The notes below the pieces were generated by a model. The model was not told the origin of the DNA. It did no database searches and saw only the letters and a list, made by a program, of their open reading frames with translations. A stretch of 64,000 nt of DNA from Zingiber officinale (lineage: Eukaryota > Streptophyta > Magnoliopsida > Zingiberales > Zingiberaceae), in NCBI RefSeq assembly GCF_018446385.1, contig NC_055990.1, positions 24,123,058 to 24,187,057 on the forward strand, in the 5' to 3' direction. Each line of letters opens with the position of its first letter. The stretch's first letter is position 1. A program made the translations under genes and the position numbers. Below, piece after piece: positions 34,619-46,817 of this stretch.

Positions 34619-35975
34619 GTAGACATTACTTCTTTTAAGTAAGTTATTCAATCTAGTTAAGACCCTTGTTAAAGTATAACGCTGTTGAATTTCCTTGAAA
34701 TTGTTCACTCGCATGCTGGCCATGATCATTCTCTAATAAAATTAGAAAGGAATGTAAACAACACAAACCTCAACTGATGTCTCATAAGAAGTTCTTATAG
34801 AACTTCATTGGTTGTAGGCGTAGAAGCTTATTATAGATCTGTATTATTGAACTTCAGGATATTTGCTTGTATTACAAGATATATACTTCATGTAAATATG
34901 AAATAAAAAATACAGATGCAACATAAGACAAAAACTGAGAAATGGATGTTATACTGAGTACTATAAACCACAGTTTATCATATTATAGTTGATTCTCTAA
35001 TAAAGTTTCACATTTTGAACTCGTTTATTTTGATTGTTTTGTTTCTTTTGAGAGCCATCAGTAATGCTCATGTATGGAACCACAGTTTATCATATTATAG
35101 TTGTTTCTTTCTGCAAGCTTGATTTCTATAGTTTGAAGAAACGTTGTATTTCTGCAACAACAGTGCTTTCTGCAGTTTGAAGAAACGTTGCATTTCTTCA
35201 AGCTTTCTTTCTTTCTTTCTGCAAGCATTTCATTTCTGAGTAATGAGTTTGATTCATTTATAGAAAATAGCTAGTAGAAGTAATTTTTTGGTTCAAACTA
35301 TTGACTGTAATTTTTTGTTTATATTTCAGGCCAACTGTTCAATCTGTTCAAAGCTCACAAAGATCCTAGACAAAATCCAATTGCTCACAAGATTATTTTG
35401 TGCTCTTTTGTTTTATTTGTGAATATCACTATTTACTTTGAAACAGAATTAGTGTTAATTTTGATATTTACTAGTTTCTCATGTAATTAAATACTAATAT
35501 TACTTCAATGTCAGAATTCTATTATTTTGGTATGAGTTTGTAATCATTAACTGAGTTGATTATATGTAAAATTCGAATCTAGACATGGTAAAAGAAAAAT
35601 AATAGTTTCATAAATATAAAAATAATGATTTTTAAATTTTTTTTCTTTAAAACGACAACGCTTTTAAAGCGTTGCAAAAGCGTTGTCTTTTCTACCAAAA
35701 ACAACACTTTAAATGCGTTGCAAAAACGTTGTCTTTGCATAAACTGACAACGCTTTTAAAGCGTTGTCGTCGCTACAAATGACAACGCTTTAAAAGCGTT
35801 GTTGTTGAGCAGACTTTTAACAACAGTGCCTTTAACAACGCTTTTTCAGACACAAAGACAACGCTTTAAAAGCGTTGTCTATTAGCTTTTTTCTTGTAGT
35901 GCAAATTGAGCAAAAGGAGGAACAGATGATGATTCCTGTTACTCGTGTAATTCCTTAATTCACTCTATTTTTTTT

Positions 35976-36089
35976 GGCCTGGCCAAGCGAGTCAGCACCA
36001 GGTTTCTCCTCACAAGCACTAGTGAAGTGTATGGTGATCCCCTGCAACATCCACAAGTTGAGATCGACTGGGGCAATGCCAATCCAATA
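35976..36089 (+). pseudogene. UDP-glucuronate decarboxylase (UXS) fragment
   Basis: The frame reads [20 protein letters not shown] and then [16 protein letters not shown], matching the region with the active-site serine and tyrosine approach ([10 protein letters not shown]) of UDP-xylose synthases, which make UDP-xylose for cell walls. Only this piece is present, in the outer CACTA just right of the inner one. No stop lies inside it, but no start or downstream exon is recognisable. Confidence 0.85.
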
Positions 36090-36756
36090 CTTATTTACCT
36101 AACCACTTTGGTGGATTTTCTCTTCACTTTTTTTCCTACTAAAAAATGATGTCTTGGATAGAAGGCTTTCTTGCATTTCTGTGTTTGAAGTTGCAATGAT
36201 AAAGGTTAGCTGCGATGCAACTAATATTTTTTTTTGAATGTTCTTATCTGGTATGTTGAATTGCAACCCAATCGCCATCCTATGTTGGGAGCTAATAGAT
36301 CCTGTCTAGATTTGGTTAGTCAATAGTCAAAAGACAATTATTTCATGGATACATTTGGATGTTCATCTTAATAATGTTACATATTTTAGATATTGACAAG
36401 ACATTAACAGAATACAAAATTTGCACTGGCTATGTGTCCTACTGAACCTTTTGTGCTTTCTGGAGGTCCTTACTTGTCCCTTTGAGAATTTGCAAAGATT
36501 GATACAAACAAATCTTAATGATGCATTTATGTCTATATGTTGAATGGGAACTTTTTTGGTTTCATCTTATTCTATTCTTTGATGCCAGACCGAGAAAGCT
36601 CAGACTGCTAAATTCATTGTGTGGACCAGAACCCCCATAATCAGAATCTTATTTTGACTAGGTATATTCTTGATGTTTATTTGTTTCCATTCTATAAGTT
36701 CTGATGGTTATCAGGCGGTATTTTGTTACTTTCTCCTGTAAACATGATGTCTTGAG

Positions 36757-38089
36757 TGTTGGTGTAGAAAGTATCCGACGATCGAACCTGTGTTTTGATT
36801 ATATCAAAGGGTTCAAAGTTAAGTTGTTTTGTTATCTGATATGTTTGATTGAGATTGCAGGAAAGCCCTAAGTTTACTTAGGCAAAAGTCCTAGCTGCGG
36901 TTAGACAGGTGAAAATCCTAGGGGGTGGTAACCCTAGGTGAAGAAAAGCCCTAGCTGCGGTTAGGCAAAGGGAAAATCTTAAGGGGTGGTAACCCTAGGT
37001 CTTAGGGGGTGGTAACCCTAGGCGGGAAGTCTTGGCGGGTCGAAGCTTCGGACAAAAATCCTAGGGGACGGTAACCCTAGGTTGAAAGTCCTGGTGTCGC
37101 GAATTGGGTAGAAGTTTGGACGGGTCATGGAGCGGACCTCCAGCATGAAGACCAGAAGCTTCGAGCACTGAGCAAAAGTCCAGTCGATTTGGAGGATTGA
37201 ACTGGCAACAGGTATACTCTCCTGAGTAGAGTAGGTGAGGACGCGCTCCTCGAAGAGGGAACAGTAGACGTCGGTTCGACCTAGGATTTTCGGGATGGAA
37301 ATCCGAAGTCAGAACCGGACAGTCAGGTGACTGTCAGACTTTTATATTCATGCTATTATTATGTGCTAACTTTGTATTGCAGGGTATCTTTGGGACTAAC
37401 ATATCTTGCAGGAACAAAGGAGTAAGTTTTGCCTTGGATGAATAGTACCCGAGGCACCCTCCATGAAGCTTGGAGGCACCTCGGGTGCAAAGGCTGAGGA
37501 GTGTGCGCAGCGAAGCTGGAGGCGCCCTCATGGAGTGCCGAGGTGCTTCGGACGACATTGAAGGCGCCCTCCAGGAGGTTGGAGGCGCCCTCAAGTGGAT
37601 AGACGAAGACTGTTTCGGAGCTGATCCACGCTACGGATCCGACGGTGATGGAGGCGCCTCCAAGGTGCTTGAAGGCACCCTCAACAACCTTTATAAGGTA
37701 GTCTCGATCAGCAGCTTGTATCAACACATCCCAAGCAATCTTTCTTCGGCGCGCTGCTAACGAGATGATCCGGCTGAGCTACAACAAGACCCCAATGACC
37801 CGAAGCTTCGAAACGTCAATTCTTTGTTGTCGGTATAGTCTTTTAGTACAATTAAATTGTAATAATCTCTTGTACTTTTTATGTGATTATAGTTGTTGCC
37901 CAAAGTAAATGCTCAACGAGCATGAGCCTTGGAGTAGGAGACATCCCAGACTCCGAACCAAGTAAATCTTAGCGTCTTTTTGTGTTGTGCTTTATTATTC
38001 CGCTGCGTTTACTTCTAAAGTTTTTCGAATACGAAAAGTGAAAGCCACGAGCGCTATTCACCTCCCCTCTAGCGCTTTTCGATCCAATA
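36757..38089 (+). repeat. 5' LTR of a Ty1/copia element
   Basis: Starts TGTTGGTGTAG and ends ...GATCCAATA two bases before a primer site; about 1.33 kb. It carries a set of CCTAGG-bounded repeats (36905-37085), repeated 'ggaggcgccctc' motifs (37440-37690), and a leader ending in 'ctctagcgcttttcg', all usual in plant copia LTRs. Confidence 0.8.
36905..37085 (+). repeat. Inverted CCTAGGG...CCCTAGG units in copia LTR
   Basis: Four units of roughly CCTAGGGGGTGGTAACCCTA(GG), each able to fold on itself, separated by 'agccctagctgcggttag' type spacers. Function is unknown. Confidence 0.7.
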
Positions 38090-38091
38090 AT

Positions 38092-38103
38092 TGGTATCAG
38101 AGC
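38092..38103 (+). promoter_or_regulatory. Primer-binding site, tRNA-iMet (copia)
   Basis: TGGTATCAGAGC two bases downstream of the LTR end. Confidence 0.9.
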
Positions 38104-38343
38104 GGGGTCACTTCAATTTGGTGCAACCACCAGTCAAGCACATTTTTCGTGATGATTTTTAGTTTTTCGGAGTCGATTGGAATCGGTATTCTTTCTGCCC
38201 TCCGATTTTTTTTGTAATTGAAATTTTCTCGAAGTTGGTGCAACACCACTCAAGATCGCGTGTTAATTTTTCTTTTAACCTACACTACTAATCCAGGATC
38301 AAGTACAAGTTTTTTTTTTGTTATTTTCCTTGTGCAAGTTTCT

Positions 38344-38433
38344 ATGGCTCTTCAAGAAGGCTACAGTACAGCTCGACCTCCGCTCTTCACCGGAGAAGAC
38401 TTCGGCTACTGGAAGGGAGTAGCTGCTGGAACC
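38344..38433 (+). pseudogene. Ty1/copia gag, N-terminal fragment
   Basis: ATG at 38344 after a 250-nt leader opens MALQEGYSTARPPLFTGEDF and then GYWKG, the usual start of a plant copia gag (the UBN2-type N terminus). Homology ends at about 38418; the following bases belong to a truncated gypsy LTR or its junction. The rest of the copia element is missing. Confidence 0.75.
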
Positions 38434-38438
38434 AGAGG

Positions 38439-41274
38439 TGTCAAACCCCGGGGGAGTCCCTGTCCGAAGAAATTTCGGCAGCATCTCCCCTGTACGGCGG
38501 ACAATCTGAAACTTACTACATCATCATATACCTCAGCCACATGCGGCTGGAATAATAACAATAATAAACAAACCACAACACATAGACATCCACGCAGTTT
38601 AATAAGTAATCAAACTGAACAGTAGTACGATGACTCGAAAACAACCCTATTCCACTACACCCATAAAGCACAAATCTGACGATAAAATCCACTTACCTCT
38701 TCTGCCGTCTAAGCAAGTATGTAGTAAAACATATCGAATAAAAATCCATCGATAAGTACAATCCATACAGGATCCAAAGTATTCAAAACATAACAAGTTC
38801 AAAACATAGTCTAGTACATAAAGCCAAAAGACAAATAACAGCCTCGTGGGTTGCAGGGGACTAGCAACTGGAACTCTCTCCTGACAACATCAACCTGAAA
38901 TAGCAACGGAGGAGGGTGTGAGTCTAACACTCAGCAGGTACAACTGATATACATAGTAAGAAAATAACAACTAACACTAATCATGCGTACAGTCTCCTGA
39001 TGTAATGAAGGTAAATGCGAACTGAAATAACCAGGAGAATACTGTACTAACTAGGACCTAGTACAAGGATAACAGTCTGAGAGGTATAGAAATCCTGTAT
39101 GCATGTCAATCATGGACATCCAACCAATATGCAGCAAATAAATGCAGCAAACACAATCACAAGAAATAAATGCATCAATGCGTATGATGCCAATGCAGTC
39201 ATGGTCACCCCTGACGCCAGTCAGCCATCTCACACACAATGGTGGAACCGAGTGGGTAGAGCTGTGACAACCGTGCACTCTGACGTCACTACTCCTGATG
39301 AGTGACCGAGTGGACGGGATGCTGTCGGAGTACACACATACTCCTACCCCAAATCATAAATGGGGGAGCGCAATGCTCTCATCTCCCGGTACACCATGAC
39401 GGCGAGGGATTCCTGACGTGCTACCACGCCGCGTCACACTACCCATGAGCGGACCAACGGAGCACCGAACAGAGCAAACTGACGTGCTACCACGCTGCAT
39501 CACGCTACCCATGAGTGTCATAACGGAGCACCGAACAGTGATGAAACTGGCAATGTGCTCGATAATAATGGAGCAATCTATCACATAGCATGCAATCATG
39601 CGAATGGTGCATGACACTAAGCATGGTAATATACTGAACCAATCTATATACATATATGATGTGCACCATAGTCAATAAATCATATCAAGGGTACACAGAT
39701 CAGATAAGGTATCACACCTAGGTCCTGAACATGGTGAAGTATGGTTATATCACTACCCCTATAGGCATGTATAATCAGGTAAGCAATAACATGAGATGCA
39801 AAACAAGCAATCAACCAAGCATGTAACAGGTATCCGGTAGTGACTAACCGAAGCAAATAAGAAACATAATTATTTCTATTTGTTAACTTCACTACTATGC
39901 ATATCAAAGACATAAAGTCAAAAGTACCCGCCTCCAATAGGAATGTCCAAATCCGACATCGAGATGCTCATCTCGCGTCAAAGTCCTGTGTCACCAATAT
40001 ACATATATTTTTATTTAGCTAAAATTCTCATAAATAGCTAAATAAAATCTCTAACTCTAAATTAGGGTAAAATCCTAATCATATCACCATCATCCTTTCT
40101 ATAACCAAAGTACTACATACCAACATATTCTAACACAAATTCCAATACCTTCATTGATCGAATTAAACCCAACTCGCCCACATCAATAATCCAACAGCCA
40201 AAGTACCAAAACCAGTTACTAAAGTTAGTGTTTACCTCTAATATAGCAACAGGACAGCAAAACACTCCCCTATGATCTGTGAAGAAAGAGTTCATTGTTC
40301 CTTCATCATCTCAACACCAACATCCATAATTAGCCAAATTATCCCTGAAATGCACTATCATCCGAATTTCAATTTACCTCAACCGTGACCTAAATGCACC
40401 TCAAGGAAGGGATGATAAAGAACAGAGAAGAATATCCAAGCTCTGATCTGGAAACACAATAAGAACTGATCTGAGATTCTCCTCCCGGTCCAGAACAGCA
40501 AGAAGATCACAAGGAAATCAATTACACGATTCCTAATTCCACAGCAAGTTAGACCACCTACCTTAAGGATCACTACTAGGCACGGCAGGAAGTATGCAGG
40601 TGAACTCGAGTCCTAGGCCAATCTACACTACTCGGAAGGAAGGAGGGCACCAGAAAGGGGCGTCGGCGGCCGACAGTCGTCGCTAGGGCAGAGTGACGGC
40701 GGTTGTGGCCCAAATCTAGGGCAGAGGGCGTCCGAGAAGAATCAGCTGGGGAAACTCGGGATGGAGGAAGAGGAGAGAAGGCCGACACTTCTCGGCGTCG
40801 GCGGAGATGCTAGGGCATAGAGGGACGGCGGTCGGCGCTGGGGAATCGGTGCCGACAGTGGCATCGGGTTGGCTAGGGCACAGACGGCGTCGGAAGAAGA
40901 GGAAGAGAAGAGAGGCGCTCCACGCCGTGAGAGGGAGAGGGAAAAGGCCCGAGAGAGGAGGGAACCGCTCGTGCGGTTAGGGCATGAGAGGCTTCGGCGG
41001 GGGAAAGGAAGAGAAATGCGCAGGGGAGGGGGTTCGGCACAGGTTCGGCGAGGAAGGGAGTAAACGAAGGAATAATAAAAATAAAAAGAAACAGGAAAAG
41101 GAATTATAAATATAAACATTTCCTCCTTAAATGGGTAGCCTAAACAGGCTTTCCCGGGGTCCCATTTTTTATCCCCGTAAACACATCCATACGAGCTCCG
41201 AAAAATTCCCGAAAATTTTTCAAAAATTTCAGAAAATTCCCTTATTAATATTCGCCTATTTTCGGTATTTTACA
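38439..41274 (-). repeat. Solo gypsy LTR, 2.8 kb
   Basis: Plus-strand ends TGTCAAACCCC (38439) and GTATTTTACA (41274) are flanked by perfect AGAGG (38434-38438 and 41275-41279). In sense (minus) orientation it starts TGTAAAATACCG. Its sense 3' end shares blocks with the solo LTR at 1599-4909 (ctcccctgtac, catgcggctgg, ccacgcagttta), and its start resembles the adjacent LTR at 41280-42228. No internal region is present. Confidence 0.8.
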
Positions 41275-41279
41275 AGAGG

Positions 41280-42228
41280 AGACCAGAGGAGACCGCTGTC
41301 CGCCAAACAAAAAACCCTAAATTAGCAATCCCACATCCAAAACAAGTACCCAAACCAGCCATATGCTCAATAACCCAAATTCCAAATTCCTCCTGCTCTT
41401 ACCTTTCTTGTTTCTATCGGAGCTCACTGTTTCTTCGCCATCTCCAAATCAAGGCCCTTAATCTGGTTGCTCACGGGGACAGAGGAGGAACGACAACGTT
41501 AGGGCACAACCGAGGGCAATGAGGTCGGGGTGGCGGTCTAGGGCACAGGTGAGGTGGAGACTCGGATGCTCGATCCTCGGCGAGCTCCAGTGTCCGCGAC
41601 CAGGAGAGGAGAGAAAGAGGCTCGACCAACGGTGGCTCGAGCATCACCGGCGCGATCGAGTGGTTGATGCGGTGTCGATGTGGCCACTACTCGGCTAACT
41701 CGAGAAGGAGTGTGGCAGCGGCGTGCTCTCCCATGACCGGCGGCTAGACCGAGAGAGAGAGGGGAGATCGGCGTTGCTCAGGAGGATAAGAGGAGAAGAG
41801 GCGGTGGCTCGGGGAAGAGGAGAAGAAAATGATGATGAGTTAAGGAGAGGAAGGTTTGGCGGTGCGGCTCGGGAGAGAAGAGGAGAAAAGGTGTTGGCGT
41901 TGGGCAACTTCGGGAGGAGAAGAAAGTTTTCGGTAGGGAAGAAATAGGGCACGGGAAGGAAAATAAGGAATAAGTAAGAGAAATAAAAGGAAATTTTAAT
42001 CAAATTAGAAAACTTAGGTTTAATTCTATTAAAGCCTAAGTTATTTCCTTATCAACTTCTTCCTTAATTGAGTATTTTAAACAGGCTTTTCCCAAGCGTA
42101 CTTATTCATCCCCGTAAACTCATCATGCGAGCTCCAATTAATTCCTAATTTTTTTTAAAAAAATTCCGTTAAGGTTATACGTATATTAAACCTCATTATT
42201 AAATTTTTATTTGTTGCCGTATTTTACA
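41280..42228 (-). repeat. Truncated gypsy LTR
   Basis: Sense start TGTAAAATACGGC at 42228, next to a purine tract (agtgggggagaa on the minus strand, 42229-42240). It runs leftward through AT-rich then GC-rich leader sequence and is interrupted by the solo LTR. The bases 38419-38438 left of that LTR are its continuation or the junction with the copia gag. Confidence 0.65.
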
Positions 42229-42339
42229 TTCTCCCCCACTAATAAAAATTTGGTCCCTAAATTTTCGTTATTTACCATCAACAAGTACTAGCTAAAACTA
42301 AATAGTATAAATGCTGAACGAAAACCTAACCCACATACC

Positions 42340-42484
42340 TCTGGTAAAAAGATGGGGATATTGAGCTCGAATTATATCCTCGAGCTCTCAGGTAGCCTCC
42401 TCGGTGAAATGATGCTGCCATCCGACTTTAACCAGCTAGATAGTCTTGTTCCGCAACTGATGTTCTTTGTGGTCCATAATCCGT
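42340..42484 (-). pseudogene. Gypsy pol C-terminal fragment
   Basis: Minus strand reads DHKEHQLRNKTI, a stop, then LVKVGWQHHFTEEATRELE and AQYPHLF, the end of a Tekay-like polyprotein (compare LVKVIWQNHTAEEATWETE in element A). It is truncated at about 42484 against the copia LTR. Confidence 0.75.
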
Positions 42485-42758
42485 ATCTGGAATAGGGCTC
42501 ACTCGAACTCATTTTCCAATCTTTTCAAGCAACCTTCCGCTCTAGCTTCTTGTCCCTCGAAAACACCGCCCGCCTCCTTCTCATCCACTAGTGTACTCTT
42601 CCACAGTTCCTCATCTCTCGGACGCACCGAGCCCGTCGACTCTCTCCCATGTCATCCTTCTCGCTAGCTTCATTTTTCACTCGACCTCCTGTGCTCCTAT
42701 ATAACAGAATCTAATTTGACTTGGTTGATCATATCAAAACTACCATGAGATACTTACA
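42485..42758 (-). repeat. LTR fragment, second copy of gag-only copia family
   Basis: Reverse complement of the LTR at 1432-1598 plus 4910-5050, starting TGTAAGTATC at 42758 after the purine-rich run. It supplies the uninterrupted sequence across the solo-LTR insertion site of the first copy. Confidence 0.8.
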
Positions 42759-43658
42759 ATCTTTCACTTTTTGATGTGAACAACTCAAGTTAAGTTAGGG
42801 TAAGCTAAAAACAAATAAGAGTAAAAAATGACAAGTACATATTTTGCATTTAAGAAAAAATGTGCAAAAATAAAAATATACCCTCCCCCTAGACTTAATC
42901 TCTAATTTTCCCCCTTTGATCATATTAAAATTAGGTGTACTCTTAAAATGATTTGAAATAAGTTTAAAACAGAGTCTAAGGGATAAAAATATAGTAACTA
43001 TTATCCAAAATCATCATCAACTTTAAATTTCAAATATCTAGATTTTTACCATTTTTGAAAAAAAATAATTTTAAAATTATTATTAATTGTTTATAATTTT
43101 TGAGAATTTATACAATAGTTAAGCAAAAATATTCAAAGTTAGAAAAAATTTCCATAAACAAGGAGAAATTAATTTAAGCAGTAATAATTTCTTTTCTACA
43201 ACTAGATGGAATTGCTTAAAAAAATGTTTAGATATTTTTTGAAAATGTAACGAAGTAAGTATTTTAATAGAAAAAACTAAATTTTCAAAAATTAAACTTT
43301 TTAAGAATTTTCAAAAATTTATATTTAGATAAATAATAAAAAAAATACTAATGGTAAAAAAATTTTAGAAAAATTTTCTTCAATAGATAAAATGATAATG
43401 TTTCACATAAAAAAATAAAGTTCACAATGATAACAATGAGAAATATTTTTAAATTAAAAAAATGATTTCCTCAGAAAATTCATAAAAATAATATAATGAA
43501 CAGAAAACTTTGATTTTTTTTATAGTAAGAGATGTAAAAAAAATTAATATCTACTTAATTTCGAACAGAATTTATACGAAAAATGTTAGACAATTTTAAG
43601 ATTTTAAGCAAGAAAAAAATAGAAAATGAAATTAAAAATAGAGCATTCATAATGATTT
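42759..43658 (-). mobile_element. Non-coding 3' internal region of gag-only copia copy 2
   Basis: AT-rich, no pol. 'atgatcaaagggggaaaatt', 'taccctaacttaactt' and 'cacatcaaaaagtgaaagat' align with 1268-1431 of copy 1, including both purine runs. Confidence 0.65.
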
Positions 43659-44508
43659 TTAATTTAAACATGATTTTAGAACCCAATATAGGTTATTTCC
43701 AATAGAATTAATCAAAAATTTCTTAGGGATATAGTTTGATGTTAATTTTCAAATTTAACCCTTATGATATCTAAAATGCTAATTTGACCTATCATAATTT
43801 TTAAAATTTGAAAGAATAATATTCAAATATGCCGAATTTTTTTTTAATTTTTGTATTTGTTCTTTTAAATTTTTATTTTCTATTTTTAGTTTGTCAAAAT
43901 CTTCTAATTGATAAGATGTTGCAAAGGTTCCTTTTAATTCATTATTTTCTTTTAATAACTTTTTATTATCTATTTCTAATTTTCAAAAAAATTTTGATAA
44001 AATTTTAATTAATTTAAATAACTGGCCAGGAGGTAGAGACCGTACCTGACTTATCTTGTCGATTTCTTATGCTCCCCTATAGAGCTATTTTCTTTTGATG
44101 TTGATCCCCCTTTATCGATGCTTATTTCTGATGAACTTACTCCGTCATTTTCTTGGTGACTTGCCATCAATGCAAGTCCGGCATAGGCTACGATGTCCGA
44201 GTCTGATGACGATGTTTCGTCCCATATTGCTTTTAAGTTCTTGTACTTCTTCTAGGCCGTCCTTTTGTCTTTTTCTTTGTCCTTGTCCATATTCTTCAGT
44301 TTTGGGTAGTTGTCTTTGACGTTCCCTTCTTCATTACAGTGATAGCATCTTACCTTTATTTTCCTTCTTTTACCCTTCACTTATTAGTTTTAATAAACTT
44401 TTTGAAATTTCTTACCATAAAAGTCATTTCATCATCATCGAGAGATGTTTCAGATTCAGATTTGTCCATTTTTGCCCTTAAGGCAATGTTGTGCTTGGGC
44501 TCCTTCAT
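43659..44508 (-). pseudogene. Ty1/copia gag with degenerate zinc knuckle
   Basis: Minus-strand frames read MKEPKHNIALRAKMDKSESE..DDDEMTFMVRNFKKFIK, then RCYHCNEEGNVKDNYPK (a CCHC knuckle that has lost its His and last Cys), then SDSDIVAYAGLALMASHQE and finally PKKFLINSIGNNLYWVLKSC and a stop at 43659. This is the same gag C-terminal order as in copy 1. Several stops break it. Its 5' part is separated by gypsy C. Confidence 0.8.
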
Positions 44509-44514
44509 ATCTAC

Positions 44515-46782
44515 TGTAACGACCCGCCTTCTAACTAAGCTGTAAGGTCGGACCGTCACATTATGCTGTGCTAAACTATATCCATGACCATCACTAAATC
44601 TAGATGCGGAAGCTGTACTAATTAAAACTTTGCTAAGCTCTTATCATTTCTTTATTCTATATGTGCTAAGGGGTGTAATCTAACTATTCATGACATATTT
44701 TACATCCCCCATGGTCAAGGAACTGAACTAAGGGTCTTCCAGCTGTTGTTAGGCCTCCTAATCGATCCATGGATCGATTGGAATGGTCTACTCGATCTAG
44801 TGATCGACCCAGCATGCTATTGTATGCGGAACTTAGGTTGGATCGATCCAGTGATCGATCCAGCACGCTACTGTGCTCGGGGCAATATTTTGGATCGATC
44901 GGCTGATCGATCCAGACTGGCCAATCGATCCAGTGATCGATCCCAGGGCTTTCTGTTCGCGACAGAAGGCATCCGGATCGATCGGCTGATCGATCCAGGA
45001 GCTTACTGTTCGCGGTATGAACTTCTCAATCGATCGGCCGATCGATTGAGAAGCCTCCAATCGATCGGGCGATCGATTGGGGTTTCTGATTTCGTACCAG
45101 AAGTCTGATTTCAGCACTGTTTCGTGCCTCAATCACACATACAAGTTCTAAAACAACTGGGAAACATACTAATAACACATAACTAGGATTATGAGCATAA
45201 ATACTAACAATCTAAGCAAGTCTTTCATGAGTCAAGACATTAAAATAACTAGCAATGCAGAAAATAACATTATATAAAAACTAAAGTCTTAATTTGCTAG
45301 ATCTTTATTCCAGGTTCCATCCACACACATCTTCACCGTTGCATTGACCTCCAGCCTCCGCTAATCCATCTTCCCTTTACCTTTATTTGCAGTATAAGGA
45401 AAATGGTATCTGTAAGCTTGAGAGCTTAGTAAGAAACCATTTACCTCACTAAAACATGCATACGATGCAATTTATGTTTTTAAAACATGCTATTTGAAAC
45501 ATACGAATACTGAACATGTAAGGGCATAACATGGCATACAAACAAACTAGTCATGGCAATAAGTGCTAACATAAACTAGCATATTGTATCAATAGAAAAC
45601 TGAACTGATACACAAACTGAACTAAGTTAATTCTAAACTAATGCTAAAGCTATACTGAATCCACATAACTATTTGTGAAGTTTTGAAAATTATTTTCATA
45701 AATAGATTAAAATAATAATCATGCTGCTGTTTGGGCCCGGCAACTGTACTTGCTATGCACGCATCCCTAACTAGACCCGGGTTTGCAAGTCCCGAATTTA
45801 GTAGGGTTACTAAGTTATCTGAACCTAGGGACGACTATGCGAGCCCAGGCCAATGGATATCTAATCCAGTATAGTGCCACTAAGAAAGTAAAATACTGAA
45901 CATAAGCTAATAATTCTTGTCTTGCTTTTACTAGGTTGTCTAAACCCAGAACTAGGTTATCTAAACCTAGAGGCGACTGTGGGAGCCCACCCATTGGACA
46001 TCTAGTCCTGTAATAGTTGTAGCAAGACTAAATGAGCTATAAAGATGCTGCTATTGCATTTATCTAAGCTACCAAAATGCCTAAGTTGCATTTTAACTGT
46101 GCTAACAATTTAATCGGACACCTGGTGTGCGCTAATTCGCATCCTTTGTGTCGGAAATCTACATACTATTAAACTGAAGCATAAATTCATACGAAAGCTA
46201 CTTATACTGCAGGTGAGGGGTTTCTTACCTCCTGTTCGGACTTTCTTACAAATCTAATCGCTAGGTTTTCCGGAGGAGAGATCTCTTCGACGATCTTCTC
46301 GCGTCCATGTGTTCCTCTCGCGGAGGGGAGCGTCCTCGTGTCGGAGTCGTCGCCGGAAAGTACCCCTATGGCCCTAGGAACGGAACCCTAGGTGTGCTTG
46401 TGGTTGGCGCCGAGAGAAGAAGAGGAGAAGGGGGGGGGGGCAGCGTGGCTAGGGTGAGGGTGAGGAAAAGTTACGTTAAAAATAACACTTCACTTATTAA
46501 TTCCCTATTTATATTAAGTGGTTAATTTTGCCCAACTCTAATATAAATTTAATTGCCTCCTTTTTTTTCAGCACGGCCCTGCTGGGTTCACTTGGTTACT
46601 GGAGTCCGCTAAAAGTCGTAGGATCCAATAGGTCTCGGGTTCAATTCCCGCGTAGGCTATTTTACGATTCCATTTATTTTTGCTACCTCCGCTACTCTAA
46701 AATTTCTGTAAAAATATCCTAAAATTCCAGAAAAATACTAGGATATTTCTAATAATTATTTTGAGAATTTTCGGGCGTTACA
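44515..46782 (-). repeat. 3' LTR of gypsy C
   Basis: 2268 bp, with the palindromic array at 44758-45080 and the B-box block near 46640. It diverges clearly from the A LTRs (a different leader around 46300-46440 and a 10-G run near 46430). Confidence 0.9.
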
Positions 46783-46817
46783 ATCCCCCATACCTTATAA
46801 AAAGTTCGTCCTCGAAC

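Larger units (their letters stand above)
31030..35901 (+). mobile_element. Non-autonomous CACTA carrying host exons (inner)
   Basis: Termini CACTACAAGAAAA (31030) and TTTTCTTGTAGTG (ending 35901) form a 13-bp inverted repeat, flanked by CAA at 31027-31029 and 35902-35904. Subterminal GACAACGCTTTT/AAAAGCGTTGTC repeats fill 31068-31275 and 35650-35880. The 4.9-kb interior has no transposase but carries exon-sized pieces of PP2A catalytic subunit and of an ACT-domain protein with splice sites. It also has unrecognised GC-rich frames: 31874-32053 (MAVLAMASGVLRPSLGLN...) and 32222-32342 (MAKKVDKQVNRFYCAECEEL...). It would need transposase supplied elsewhere. Confidence 0.9.
29626..36756 (+). mobile_element. 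Partial CACTA-like element (outer), right end missing
   Basis: Starts CACTACAACAAAT at 29626, followed by subterminal repeats of the form ACAACG(G)TTTT/AAAAC.GTTGT up to about 29890. The interior holds GC-rich sequence (30280-30800), a SINE, a complete second CACTA and a UDP-glucuronate decarboxylase fragment. No matching TTTGTTGTAGTG end is found, so the element was probably truncated where the copia LTR begins at 36757. No transposase is present. The GC-rich block has no recognisable protein. Confidence 0.55.

Noticed and set aside
38218..38625. 135-codon open frame overlapping the copia gag start
   Set aside because: Only the part from the ATG at 38344 resembles gag. Upstream is leader and downstream is inserted LTR sequence.
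46426..46440. Poly-G runs (also 19245-19257 and 26393-26405) as regulatory signals
   Set aside because: Run length differs between family copies (5 to 13), fitting simple slippage; no evidence of function.
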